Positions 1 through 11,500 of a stretch of 64,000 nt of DNA are shown here, piece by piece. Made by a program: the position numbers and the translations under genes. This stretch comes from Chrysoporthe austroafricana (lineage: Eukaryota > Ascomycota > Sordariomycetes > Diaporthales > Cryphonectriaceae), in assembly GCA_001051155.2 (NCBI GenBank), contig JYIP02000010.1, positions 310,001 to 374,000 of the forward strand, written 5' to 3'. The notes under the pieces were generated by a model that was not told where the DNA came from, searched no databases, and saw only the letters and a list, made by a program, of their open reading frames with translations. Positions within the stretch are counted from its first letter, which is position 1, and each line of letters opens with the position of its first letter.

Positions 1-1353
1 AGTGGAGAGATCGCAGAACTCCAGCCAGCAGAAGGCGGTGTACCAGGATGGCTCCTGGAGCTCCTGTGCGAGGATGACGGGCGCTGGAGCGAGTTCAAAT
101 TCCACGAATCAGTCAATCAGTTGGAATCACTGTTCTTCGTGCGGCAAGAGATATTCGAAGGTACCTGGCTGCATGAGACTGGACCAGTAGAGACCTCTTC
201 GCTCGTTGCGGATGGCAACGCAATGGTCCTCTTGAGAGTTCCCCAACCGCTCCATGATCTTGGAAGATATATCCTTGGGGCAGATGACAGGAGGATGTTC
301 TGCTACGACGCCTTCTCGGTTTCCGTCCACGGCTTCCCAAACAATGTTTCTGAGATCGAAAACTCGTGCCATCTCTCCAGAGTGCCATTGTATGTTGGCG
401 AAGGGGGTGAATCGAAAAATGTCCGAGCCTTGCGAAGGGACCTAGAGCAGTTACGCAGGCACGTTGAAATTTTCAGGCACGACATTCGGCAGGACCAGCG
501 ATACATCCGGGGCCGAAAGTCTGTTCTTGACCGCCAGTATCCATCATGGTACCAAGGAGAGGTGATAATATTTGCAAGCATGTTCTGGCGGCATTTTTTA
601 CAGGCTCACTCCGCACATTCCTCAAATATTGAGCCCTCCTCCTTCGTGATCAGGCCATGGGAGGCTGTCATGATGATAACAGAGGCTTTACTACCCGAGG
701 ATCCTCCTGGTGTTATAATAGATGACTCTAGAATCTCAGGACTCTGGACAGGTGCGAACCAGATGGGCTGGCAAAGCCAAAGCGGCTCTTTCTCCAACCA
801 TGTCGCGCCAGCCGAAGAACGCAAACGCTTTTCGCCACAGTTTCGCGCCGGAAGTAGTCGAAAGGACCCCAATACGACTACAAAAGCCGGATCCGAAGAA
901 AGAGCGCAGGATTCAGAACTCGAAGAAGAGTGGATTGTCCGCCAAAGCAGATACTTCGAAACATTCGCGCGTTCGACAGCGGCGTCTGGGAAAGTCTTCG
1001 ATTATGCGGGTGGATCACGTTCGATGTGGTCGATGTGGTCGATGTACCAGCTCACAGCTATGGCCGAGTCGATCGCGACCCGCCACCGCCTGCATTCAAG
1101 CACGTGGAAGATGGCCAGGTTCATTGAATGGGTTCGTGTTGACTTCAGTAAAGCCTGGCTGGACCGAGAAGCAGACGACGCAGTTAGTACAGAGGATTAT
1201 GGCTATAGTTTGTACAACCATTGGCGGGAGAGCTCCATGGGCCAACGCAGCATGGAGAAATTGGAATTGGACTTGGGTGAGGTCGACGAGACCCCAGGAG
1301 TGGAAACGAAGCGGCCGGACGGCATCGATCAAGACCCGCTACGCCATTTCTGA
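1..1353 (+). CDS. Unknown protein, 5' end cut by window edge
   Basis: Frame 1 is open from the first base of the window to a TGA at 1351-1353, giving at least 450 residues; the true start lies upstream. The N-terminal part is hydrophobic/aromatic and ordered-looking (WLLELLCEDDGRWSEF near the edge). A charged stretch rich in Ser, Arg and Glu follows from about residue 260, and a more ordered C-terminal region ends in an acidic tail. A short direct repeat of SMWSMW lies near residue 343. I see no signal peptide, clear membrane helix or catalytic motif and do not recognise the family. No intron is needed to keep the frame open. That this is a gene is fairly sure from ORF length; the function is unknown. 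Confidence 0.6.
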   Translation, partial: SGEIAELQPAEGGVPGWLLELLCEDDGRWSEFKFHESVNQLESLFFVRQEIFEGTWLHETGPVETSSLVADGNAMVLLRVPQPLHDLGRYILGADDRRMFCYDAFSVSVHGFPNNVSEIENSCHLSRVPLYVGEGGESKNVRALRRDLEQLRRHVEIFRHDIRQDQRYIRGRKSVLDRQYPSWYQGEVIIFASMFWRHFLQAHSAHSSNIEPSSFVIRPWEAVMMITEALLPEDPPGVIIDDSRISGLWTGANQMGWQSQSGSFSNHVAPAEERKRFSPQFRAGSSRKDPNTTTKAGSEERAQDSELEEEWIVRQSRYFETFARSTAASGKVFDYAGGSRSMWSMWSMYQLTAMAESIATRHRLHSSTWKMARFIEWVRVDFSKAWLDREADDAVSTEDYGYSLYNHWRESSMGQRSMEKLELDLGEVDETPGVETKRPDGIDQDPLRHF

Positions 1354-1922
1354 GGCTTGATGCTAGCTGACTTATAATATTCAATTATTGCCCAAGCAAG
1401 CCGTCCTCAAGAGTGTCCCCGATATGGCCAATAGTCAAGCAGATGTCGAAGACATTATCGACTACTAGGGATTACAACGTCTGTATTCACCTAACCGCTT
1501 TCCAGGCATGCTGAGCACGCCGGATCATGTCAGTCACGATAAGCGATGCCAGGCAAAGGCAGAAAGGCACCCGGAGGCGATGGACCATACAACTGCAGTC
1601 TCCTCTTCGTGCTGCTTGGGCCGGGCCTAGAGCCCTTCCCACTGCTCTGGGTCTGGATCCAGGTCCGAGGCTGGATCCCAAATCTTATATGCCAGTGTCT
1701 GTTCAGCCGTGGGCCGGCCGGCGGGAGCCCATGACAGCGTGGAGCGGAGGACTGGAACCTGACCTGACAGAGTAGATATCCCGACCATTCATTCTCTCTA
1801 TCATAAACTTCCTTTACCAGAACAAGCAATGACTAAAGTATATGGCTAGGTAGCCATCAGTTTTAATGGGTAAAATGACCGCCAGGTTACCACTCAAGCA
1901 GAAACGTCCTCACGAAGTCTTC
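1354..1922. other. Intergenic, no gene seen
   Basis: This is a spacer between the 3' end of the truncated plus-strand ORF and the 3' end of the minus-strand gene that follows. Short ORFs at 1487-1829 overlap on both strands and have no recognisable protein features. I see no promoter or repeat worth naming. Confidence 0.5.
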
Positions 1923-3141
1923 TCAAACAATTGTGCCAATGTAAAGGCCGGGCTGCGCCTCGTTGACCGTCCGCTTCTCTCCACGTTGCTGGTAGTTGCT
2001 GGCCCTGCGCGCCTCGTCCTTCTCTGCCAGCTCGATTTCGTTTACGAGTCTCTTTAGCGGGATTTCGACCTGGTGCTGCTCAAGAAGACCGGCCAGACCC
2101 TGCTCGTTTGAGGCGAGGCAAGGGTGAAGAAAGTCCCGCCAAGTAATCTGAGCGGCTGCGGTGTCGGTAACGAGGCAGTTGCCTTGGCCGTCACGCAAGA
2201 TCTAAAAAAAAGATAGCCAGTTAGTCGGCCGCTTGAATAGTTATAACGAAATAATGCAGAAACGGACCTGGTCGAAGCACTTTTCTGGGATGACGGAAAG
2301 CAGGTCTTTGTTGTAAATAGCCCGCCAGATCGCCAAACGTATTTCTCCAGGAGGACTTGTTCCCTTTTCTTGTTGGTAAGGCGTTTGGATGACGACAACC
2401 ATGCGTGTTTGGCCTTCGTCGCCGCTTTTCCACGGGCCGAATAAGTATTGGTCGACTTCTTTGAGTACTTTGTTCCATGTTTGGGAATATGCAGATAGAA
2501 TGACAAGAGTAGGGTACTCAGGCTGGCCGTAAACGATGAAAGAGCTATCGGGCGACTTGACAAGTCCTTTGGAAAGAATGACTTCCGCGCAGCCGGCGCT
2601 ACGAATAGACTCAAGAAATTGTTTGACGCTTGAAGAGGGCGAATCATTGGCTGCTTTGTCGCGAATCTTGTCGAAGAAACTGGTAAGCCACAAGTGTGGC
2701 TGCTCGTGAACGAGAGAAGGAGCCATTTTGACAGTCAGTCGTTGCTCGATAGCGTCGTAATCAAAACTATCAGACTTTAATGAGCTGGTGTAGCTGTAAA
2801 TAAATAGAAAGCATTAATACATACCGGCAATTGTCGTACGCGTCCAGAAAGTCCTGGGCCGCGTCGAAGTGCTCTGGAGAAAAGTGGTAGTCGGGAAAGC
2901 TGGCAGCAGGCGTATGGCAGTCGAGACGAAAAAGGGCTCTTAAGGCGCGTTTGAGATCGCCCGCGTACTCCTTGTCGACCACGTCGCAATCGTCAACATT
3001 GAAATCGTCGACCACATCGCGGGGCACCACATCGCGGGGATTGCCATCCTCAAGTGAAGCTGGCGACACCCCATGGTCTGCTGCTGCACATGGTGGTGAG
3101 TTGATATCACTATCGATATCAATGAGAGGTGAAGAAGGCAT
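1923..3141 (-). CDS. Unknown 373-aa protein, three exons
   Basis: Exons read 3141-2825, 2793-2268 and 2201-1923 on the minus strand; the spliced length is 1122 nt. The start is the ATG at 3141; the open frame above it has only a GTG. The first intron (2794-2824) is only 31 nt but has GTATGT and ACAG ends, and splicing it joins the frame exactly. The second intron (2202-2267) is an ordinary 66 nt. The protein has an acidic N-terminus (many Asp and Val), a middle region with IVYGQPEYPTLVILSAYSQ, and a charged C-terminus rich in Glu, Arg and Gln. I do not recognise the family. The middle region could be an alpha/beta core, but that is a guess. It converges on the upstream ORF, with no operon-like relation. 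Confidence 0.6.
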
Positions 3142-3797
3142 GATTTTTTGCTTTTTGCCCTGTCTGTAAAAGAGTTGGTGTCGTAATAAGAACACGATAG
3201 TCTTTGTGGTCTAGTTCAAGGCGGCGACGGTTTTATAATTTAGTAGGAGGAGTGACGCGGCGGGCAATTCTCCCAATCTTGCCTGCCGCCTCTTCTTCGG
3301 CAGAAAACTCTAGTGCACCCCGAAATGCGAGCCGACGAGGCCGTTTTGCTTCAAGATGCCGTTCAGGGCTTTGGACTTAGGTAACATGCGAATTTACGTG
3401 GCATATGAAGTCGGAGGTTCCGAACTTTGGGAACGACGGTCGCCAATGGCAGCTCTTGGTGTGCAGCAATGCGTCTGTCAAGGCGCAGGGATTTGATATT
3501 GGTTTCATCAAAAGATCGATCGGTATAAAGATGTTGCGGGAAAAGACGGGCCTGTAATAAATACATTACACATATCAACCACCCTGTCTCTTGTTCTCAG
3601 CTGCGGGTGGTGGCCTATGTATATCCGTATGGAGGGGTACCTAAGTGTCACGAGTGCATGAGAGTGAGCCTCCCATGGGCTACCAGAATCTTTGTGACCG
3701 TTCATGGACTATGCGGTAGCATTGCGTGGTTAAATATGGTGCCATATATTTCACTAGCAACAGGACACCCTCTCCAGCCCCACTACCCGCTCACGCA
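3142..3797. other. Intergenic, upstream region of the minus-strand gene
   Basis: This stretch holds the putative promoter of the minus-strand gene starting at 3141 and then sequence running into a decayed esterase. I see no coding region or clear regulatory element. Confidence 0.4.
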
Positions 3798-4460
3798 CAT
3801 GGTCATCCTCCTCCACGGCCGGGGCGACGCGGCGCCAGACTTCAAGAAGGCCCTCTCCCGCAATACATGGGCCGACTCGGCCGCGCGCAACCCCGCCGAC
3901 GTCTTCCCGATCTTTCGCTGGTTGTTTTCCACCGCGGGGTGGAAGCCATGCGCACGCGGGCCGCGGGGCACCAGCCAATAATTCGAATTTAAAGCGGAAG
4001 ACCTGAGGGGGAAGGAGGTGTAGCTCCCCGGGCTGAGAGTCAGCGTGCAGCGGATCTAGGACCTTTGGGGGGGGGCTGTGGGACCGTTACGACAAGGTCG
4101 GGCTGATGGGATCAGCTAGGACGGCGTGGCCGCGGCGGCGCTGTTGAGCCTGAGGCTTCTGGCGGGACACGGGGGACTCAAGAGGCTGGGTGCGCTCGTG
4201 GGGGTCGCGTGCAGGATGCTGTTCCCGGAGAGGTCCCTGGAGGAATGGAGGGGGCTGCTGGGGCTGGAGGGGTGGACGAGGGCGATGATGTCCTGCGGAA
4301 CACGCCGATGCTGCTGGAGCACTGCGTAGATGAACCTGTGGTGAGGGCGGAGGGCGGGAGGCAGCTAAGGGAGATGCTGCTAGGCTATAGGGCCCAGGGC
4401 CTTCATCAGGTCCCAGCCGTTTCCTTCGACCTGGACGAGATGAAACTCCAACAGACGACT
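3798..4460 (+). pseudogene. Decayed alpha/beta serine hydrolase (acyl-protein thioesterase/carboxylesterase type)
   Basis: Three blocks in different frames line up with the phospholipase/carboxylesterase (Abhydrolase_2) family order. Around 3798-3860 lies HMVILLHGRGDAAPDFKKAL, the family's N-terminal strand and oxyanion loop. Around 4090-4140 there is an LMG-I-S-stop-DG reading, where the nucleophile elbow GISQxG is expected; Gln appears as TAG and a one-base shift is needed. At 4150-4420 come LVGVACRMLFP and then TPMLLEHCVDEPVV, fitting the strand and loop before the catalytic Asp. The final His region (usually GGHW) is not visible. Stops and frame changes between blocks rule out an intact gene. 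Family assignment is from motif order only. Confidence 0.6.
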
Positions 4461-5004
4461 TAAAACCTCGGCGTCCCAAGCCTACGGCCCAAGGAGGGCA
4501 GCAGGCAGGGTAGCGCGGCCAGCAGGATGCGTCTTCTCATGATCTAGAGACACACGAAGCATTCAGCAGCGCACGAAGATGGAGAGCCCTCTATAGCATC
4601 TAGTATACAGATTCCCTTCAGGACGTCCTCGCTTGATCCACACGAATGAAGGATGTTGTGTTGCGGTTTGAGAAAGCCGCCGCCTCCTCAAGCCGCCTCC
4701 CCCTTGGTCTGATAGAAGATATACAAATAATAATCAATAAAGGCATGGTTACCCCTCCACTGTCGTCCCCATCCCCCCCACATATCCCCGTATGCCTGTC
4801 AAGGTTGCGGTCGACAGGGTACAGGGGCCTGCTGATCGCCTGTCAGTGGGGTTGCTTACAGCGGGATCCCTGGCGGCGGCCTGAGTCGATCCGAAGCTCG
4901 AGCTGTCTCAACTCTTAAGTACGGTGGTGATCTCCCGCCTGGCTCCACAGCATGGACTGCGTGCTGAGCAAACACCGTCCTCCTTCATAGTCCACCTCGC
5001 CAAC
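4461..5004. other. Intergenic, upstream of aminopeptidase gene
   Basis: This is presumably the promoter and 5' leader of the plus-strand aminopeptidase gene. A short ORF at 4646-4918 has no recognisable feature. I see no distinct binding site. Confidence 0.4.
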
Positions 5005-6621
5005 ATGCGCCCGCCCGCGCCCGCCCACCTGCTGCTCCTGCTGGGTCTCTCGCAGCGGGTAGTGAGCTCCCCATCCCATCGCCAAGGCGGCCAGGTCGTC
5101 CTCACGCCGCCGCCCAGCCATGCCCACGACGACGCCTCGGACCTCCTCGCCGCCGCCCACGGCGATCATGCCGTCGACGATACCATCCTGGCCGCCCTGA
5201 GCGCCCACTCCGACCCCGTCGACGCGCTCATCTCCCTCCAGCCCGAGCTGGCTGCCCAGCTCGCCGAACGGCGCTTGATCCACGTCGCCGGGCAAGCCGA
5301 GCCGCAGTGGATGACCGAGGGGGACAAGCTGCACCTCCGGAGGGAGGGGAAGAAGTTCATGGATATCACGGATCACCAGGATCTGTACGAGGGCTCTGTT
5401 GGTGCCTGGGCGGGGAAAGCCAGTCAGTACACCCTCGTTATTCCCCTTCCCTACTCCTCAACCTTTGCGACAGAGCACTGACGCCGTCACCATGGTCCAG
5501 ACCTCCCCAAACTGACCCACCAGAGGCTCGTCAAGCCGCTCTTCCCCAAGGTCTCAACCGAGCGCATGCATGGCGTTCTGGAGCACATGACGTCCTACTA
5601 CAACCGCTACTACGGCGGGCCCATCGGCGAGGAGAGCTCCCAGTGGCTGCACGACCACATCCAGTCCATCATCGCCGAGGCCCCCTACCACACCCACATC
5701 TCCCTCGAGTACTTCACCCACCGCTTCCCGCAGTCCTCCATCATCGCGCGCTTCGAGCCCAAGATCCGCGACTTCTCCAAGCCCCTGACCATCATCGGTG
5801 CCCACCAGGACTCGGCCAACTACCTGTTCCCGCTGCTGCCGGCCCCCGGCGCGGACGACGACTGCTCCGGCACCGTGAGCATCCTGGAAGCCTTCCGCGT
5901 GCTCGCCCTGAGCGGCTTTGTGCCCAAGGACGGGCCCGTGGAGTTCCACTGGTACGCAGCCGAGGAGGGTGGGCTGTTGGGGAGTCAGGACATTGCCGCG
6001 TACAAGAAGAAGGAGGGCGCCACCATCGGAGCTATGATGGAATTTGTGGGTGTCCTTTTCCCCCCGCGGTGCTGTATTGTTCGGACTGGTAGAGGGCTGA
6101 CCTCGGAAACAGGACATGACTGCCTTCATCGCCCGCAACTCGACGGAGAGCATCGGCTTCATCAAGACAGACGCGGACGCCGCTCTGACCGAGTGGGCCG
6201 TGGAACTGAGCACAGCTTACATCTCCATCCCGACCAGCGTGTATGAGCTCATGCCGTGAGTCACCCCTGCATACCGTCTATTCTTCTAACTCGCGAGGGC
6301 TAACGGGTGTGCTTCGCAGCGGCGCGGGCTCTGATTACATGTCCTATACTAAGCTGGGCTTTCCCTCGACATTCGCAGCCGAGGGCAACCCGGTCGCAGG
6401 CGGCTTCCCTGGCGAGTTCGACCCGTATGTCCATACCGCCAACGACAAGATGACGGTCGATGATGAATACGGGTTCTTCTCCATCGACGTGAGTTGTCTC
6501 CTTCTCCATCTAGCATCGCGGCATGGCTAATATGTGACCCTAACAGCACATGGCGAGGTTCTCTGAGCTGGCTATTGCCTTTGCCGTGGAGCAGGCTGGT
6601 TGGGACAACGCCTGGAGGTAA
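5005..6621 (+). CDS. Secreted M28 leucine aminopeptidase
   Basis: Zinc aminopeptidase, 449 aa, expected to release N-terminal residues from peptides outside the cell. Five exons: 5005-5422, 5501-6045, 6113-6255, 6320-6488 and 6547-6621. The start ATG at 5005 opens a Leu-rich signal peptide; the open frame further upstream begins at a non-ATG codon. A propeptide-like region precedes the catalytic domain, which starts near residue 150. M28 metal and catalytic residues are visible in order: GAHQDS (about 238-243), DDDCSGT (about 257), EEGGLLGS (about 293), MMEFDMT (about 318) and YVHTANDKM (about 404). This order and the length fit the fungal M28E leucine aminopeptidase family. It ends with TAA just after a Trp-rich tail. 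Nothing in it looks broken. Confidence 0.9.
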
Positions 6622-7320
6622 AAGGTACCAGACGGACGCAGCTGAGGAACCATTTGTACCATGTAAACGAGAGATACCACATCAGCATATCTACCAAGCT
6701 AGACCTATGGCCCCGGCGGAGGACTGGCTGGCCAATATCCGTGCCCAATCCCCCACTCGTAACATCTATGCTCTCTGCTAAAGGGCACATCTACCACCGC
6801 CTCGGTGACCCAGCTTCCCGGTAATGCCTGTCATCAGTAGAATGCCTTGTGGCCAGCCTGCGGCCACGATCAGGGTAGTAATACCAATCGTCAAGGATTC
6901 GCAGACGCCACTTGTCAGCAGCTAGAGGGTTACATCCAAATGGGCAGCTCTCCGTTGCTGATTTGTAATGGTTGCACCCCACTTGGGAGGTTATGCAGCC
7001 ACCCCCCTTGGGAGGTTATAGGCGGCGATGCCAGGGCGCCAGATGGGGACGAACTGCACCTTCGTCGCGACCCCAGTCAGATGAGAGATCTTAAAGCCGA
7101 GCAGGAGGCTCGAGGGCCTTGCTGTCCACGTCTCACTAGCACACTAGCAAACCTAGGTATCCAGCTAAGGACGCAAGCTGGTTAGTTCTTATAACTTAAA
7201 TCGTCGCTCCCCCGCTGACGCTCCTCTTTCGCGCCCTTCACGCTGCCGACGCTGCCTCACCCTCAAAATACTACTGCTACAATCCCCGCGTGAATCGAAC
7301 CAGGACCGAAGGCGTGCGAC
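6622..7320. other. Intergenic with a short direct repeat
   Basis: No gene seen. The 12-mer TTGGGAGGTTAT occurs twice between about 6983 and 7020, separated by a C-rich spacer. The last 100 bases are pyrimidine-rich, as is common ahead of fungal start sites, and precede the cupin gene. Confidence 0.4.
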
Positions 7321-8213
7321 ATGAGCGGACCAGAGATCTTTAAGACGCTGCCCATGAGCAAGGTAACGCTCCAGACCCCACCCCTCGCCTTTTTCTTTTT
7401 TTCTTCTTCTTTTACACACTCGACAACCTGGAGACGCCAGTGTCTAACATGCATATACCCTGCCGTCCAGGGCAACTCCTTGAACCTCCTCCTCGACGCT
7501 TCCCAGCCCACCGACTCCCTAGACCGGTGGCAGGCCGAGGTCGTCTGCGAGGGCGACAGGGAAGGCGTCGAGCCGTTTGAGGTGCCCGCGCACTGGCACA
7601 GGGGCCACTCGGAGCTCATGACCGTCGTGGAGGGCCGCCTGCGGGCCACCGTCGACGGCAGGGAGACGGTCGTCCGCGCGGGCGAGAGCATCACCATCCC
7701 GGCGGGCACGGTGCACGCGCTCAAGGGGTTCCGCGGAGAGAGGCTTGTGGCGAGGGAGCGGGCGGATCCCGCGGGGGACTACAAGGCTGCGTGAGTTCTC
7801 GGTCTCTTTTGCTCCCCATATCTCTTCCAGGTTGTACAGGAATACTGCTGGGCCTTAGCGCAAGGGGTAGAGGGGCCCGAGGGGCAGAGTGGTTGGCTCG
7901 GGGAGTATAGAACGGCGAGCGAGCTGACAATGACTTGGTGTGGGTGCCAGGTTCTTCAACGATGTTATGTCCGAGGGGTGGCCGACGACGTTCTGGCACT
8001 CGATGAGGGCTTTCTACGACGGGGATGCGTATCCCGCGCTGGGGCTGGGCTGGAAGGGCTTCGATGTCGCGGTGAGTTGGCTACTTCTCATCTCCGTGAT
8101 TGCTGAGCAAAGCTGTCCGTTGTCCCGTTGTTGGCTGACGTCTTGCGCAGTTTGTGACGTTCTTTGGGGGCATTGCGAAGCTGGTCCTACCGGCGAAGCA
8201 GAAGCTCGAGTAG
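7321..8213 (+). CDS. Small cupin-domain protein
   Basis: 181-aa protein from exons 7321-7362, 7471-7790, 7951-8071 and 8151-8213. The first intron is in frame and free of stops, but its translation is a low-complexity Phe/Ser run, and GTAACG...CCAG borders support removal. The cupin_2 core spans about residues 35-105. PAHWHRGHSE gives the metal-binding His pair of motif 1, and ITIPAGTVHAL gives motif 2 with its His. The C-terminal third has WPTTFWHSMRAFYDGD and a hydrophobic FVTFFGGIAKLVL end that could lie on a membrane. Single cupins of this kind include small-molecule binding proteins, isomerases and dioxygenases; the substrate cannot be told. No pathway neighbours are adjacent. Confidence 0.8.
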
Positions 8214-10100
8214 GTCGCTCTGCATGCAAGCGCGAGGGAAAATGACGATTTCGGCTGTCATACCATGCTCTGCGAAATCCATAAGGCTGTAAAAAGCACC
8301 ATTTCAAAATGTCGTCTCTTGAGGCAATGACTACTACTACATGAAAGAGATAAGCATGACATTATCCACGCTACTCTAACGGTCTTGAAGGTAGTTTCAT
8401 TGTGTTACATAGGTAGTCTTAGCCATGCAAGCCCTATATTCATCAAATATTATTCATATTCAAGTTTAACGTGGGCTCTATAAATTGCTGTTTTCTTTCA
8501 TCTTACTACCACGACTTTCCCCCTGACCAACGGTTTCAAGATTATACTTTCGGTCCCCTTCACGACGATGTGATGAACGACGCCGACCTTCGCGACGGTC
8601 AAGACATAATTATCGCAGATCACTACCGCTTTTACAGGTACGGCTTTCGTAACGAGCCTAGATCACCCTCTTCTCTCTTCTATCTCAGAGCGCGACGGAC
8701 CATATAAGAATCATCGATGTCAAGAGATCACGCTATACGCTGGTTACTCATGGACTGACTCCTCATGAGACGAATTGCTTCACCATGTGCGTATTGTCAA
8801 TAATAAGGTGCATCCCACCCAACTATGACAACCTTCGTGACCTACGCTTCTCTGCACGTTTACTCCCCAAAGGAACGTCGTTGCTGGTCTGTCGTCTTGT
8901 ACAGAACGGGTGGGGCGCTTGCGGCCCACACACAGAACCGAGCCATCCCAATGACACGGCGATTGGATATCGCAATGGCAATGGTCTTCACATGCCCGCC
9001 ATATGCCTCTTCGCATCCTCGCGGCGCTGGTTTTACTGTAGATTTAGTGACATATTTGACCATGTTGGAAGTTCGCATCCCAAACCGTGTCCAATAAAAG
9101 TAAAATCAAGAGCGTGAAACTGCCACAGTCCTTCAGAATGACAAGGTATTTATTTAGCTTGTGTTACACGGACACCTAAGGGTGCCCTAAGAAAGAAAGG
9201 ATATTAAGGCATTGCGAGTTACGCGCCGTTGGGCTTGACCGGTCAGGACCAACTGCAGGAAGAAAGGCACCCAACTGCATGAAGGAGGGAGCTGTGCAAT
9301 AGATGCCTGAGGCAGACGTCGAAACCAAGGTTTATAAGTACGGCGGGAGCAAGCCCGACAGATCAAGGATGGACCTGGTTCTTCAGCACTCCTTAGACCA
9401 CCTTAACAGTTATCATTAAATGAAGACCCCTTCCAAGCCCAGAACCCTGCCCTTGTAACAGCTTGGTAATGCATGCACAAATGGCAGGACATAATAAAAT
9501 GCACGACAAAGGCATCTCTTTGGGCATAGATAGCACAGATTCCGAGAGAAGATAAGAGTTCAGAAGAGGAGCATAATCGATAGTATGACTTCAAAATCTA
9601 TGAAAGCTATCAACTCTGAGCGATGCAGTGGAGACCTAAGCTCAAAGACTGGAACAGACTGGCAGTGTGAAAAGCCGCGACGCACACAATATTCTGCAAA
9701 TGCATGTTGATGCTTGCAAAGGCACTTCAGAGTCACAGCCTAGATTCTCATTCACTGTTATTGCTCCTCATCTTCTAAGATGAACTTTTGCAGATTCCGC
9801 CTACTTCCGGGGCTCTCTTCCCATCTAGCATCGAATAATGTACCGCGATGTAGTCTGCCTTCTTCAGTGGAAGATAGAGCCTGTCACAAATTCCATTGAT
9901 GGAAGCATCCGGCAAGGGAATTTTGGGAACCAAGCGGAATGCATAAAAAAATTAAAATCACATCGCGATCTTCCGGCAACATCTATCCCCGGCACTAAGG
10001 CTGCCCCCAAAACATATATAATATCGTACTCTCAGGCCCTCTCCTCTCCCTTTTTGAACTTCCATTAGTATCAGCCAACAACGCTCAAATCACCATCGCA
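8214..10100. other. Gene-poor, AT-richer stretch
   Basis: About 1.9 kb without a supportable gene. Short ORFs at 8471-8707 and 8785-9117 have no family features and no splice-consistent extension. The last ~100 bases (TATATAATAT near 10015, then a C/T-rich leader) look like a promoter for the decayed gene that starts at 10101. Confidence 0.4.
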
Positions 10101-11500
10101 ATGTGGTCCACCAAAGACAAACGGTCGCCTCTAAGCGATTTCAATTATTAAATTCCCGCCTATCACGAGCTGTTTCGAACAGACGAATCCATCTATCAGC
10201 CCGAATCCTCAATGGTGGGGGACATCCGCAAAGGTTCCTCATCCCCCGGCACGCGGCCAGTTTGCTCTGACAGGCCGCACCATTAATATCAATCATTATG
10301 AGGATGAGCAGAGCCGTGCCGATATGAGAGAGGCAGGCAAGATGCCTGCACATGCTCAAGGCACTGGGCGGAATATCAAGATCCTTCACCCAGGCCTGTC
10401 TGTTCCCACGACTTGGGGCCATGGTGAGTCATGCCTCCCTCGCCAGTCGCCCAACGAGTGAAATGCGGGAGCTCACAGTTCACAGTGTGGCCAGGAAATA
10501 ATAACGCGGAGGGACTTTCCCTACTTTCCACAGGCGGTTACAGCCCTTCATCTCGCCCTGGTAATACCCGAGTCATTCAAGCCGCAGATATGACTATAAT
10601 TGCGACAGAGATCAATACAGGTGAGATTCCATCTTTGTCGCAGGTGCTACTGGCTCGCGTGCTCATACCCTCATCGCAGACAGCGGCACCGACGCCTTCG
10701 GCAACAAGAGAGCGTGTGAGCTATGACGCACGCGGCGACGTGCTGAGCCGCTCCCGATTGCTTGGGCGCCTATCTTGCCCAAGCACATTGTCCAGTCCAG
10801 ACAGGGGCCACGACATGGATCCCCAGAGGCTCAACTTGGGGAAGGAGGTGACGCTGCCCCAATGGCGGCTCCCTGCCAACCCTCGCCCAGCACAAGCCGT
10901 ATACTCTACCGGGGCTCTCGACGAGAAAGAGGAGGGAGGCACAATGCCCGTGCATCAGCGTGGGTTGGAAGCAACCTACCAACGGTAAAACGGTTACCCC
11001 CATACACCAAGGGGTACTGGCTAGCAAAGATGGCCTACTATCGAACAGGACAAACAAAAGATTTTTGGCATTGTCCTCGGTGGGTATTACATTACCTCCA
11101 CATGGCAGGAAATGGTTAAACCATACGCCAAACTGGAAGCGTATCCGGTTTGGAAAGTGAAGCTTCAGCGAATGGGCAGCGACATCCCCGCTTGGTCGAA
11201 AGACCACAGCACAAATGCACAGTCAGAAACCCCGGAGGAGCAGCTTTGCAAGGCGTGCGACAAGACCAGTTTCAAAATTTATGACAACCAGCCTTGGCTA
11301 TGTCTTAACTATTCGTGTGAGCAGTTCTTCGTTCATAAGGGAGCGAAGATTACAGGCGAAAACCTGAAGTACAGCCAGTTTTCATAGAGTTGGTGTGCCA
11401 GAATTGCAGCTTTAAGTTATACAAGGGCCAACTCTGGATCTGTTTGTATCAGAGCTGCAGCGAATGCGTCATCCGGAATGGCAGATGTTGATGGGCGACG
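10101..11500 (+). pseudogene. Decayed gene with paired CxxC zinc-ribbon-like motifs
   Basis: An ATG at 10101 starts a frame beginning MWSTKDKRSPLSDFNY, followed by an in-frame TAA and then continuing AYHELFRTDESIYQPESSMV in the same frame. Downstream blocks in shifting frames read like one protein: MREAGKMPAHAQGTGRNIK, HPGLSVPTTWGHG, DFPYFPQAVTALHLALVIPE, YDYNCDRDQYR, then AHTLIADSGTDAFGNKRA. Near 11245 is LCKACDKTSF...WLCLNYSCEQF and near 11400 LVCQNCSF...WICLYQSCSE, two Cys-x2-Cys...Cys-x4-Cys ribbons. At least four stops or shifts interrupt it. The architecture recalls fungal proteins that place such ribbons before an AlkB-like 2-oxoglutarate/Fe(II) oxygenase domain, but that domain is not seen here, so the family is tentative. 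Confidence 0.5.
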
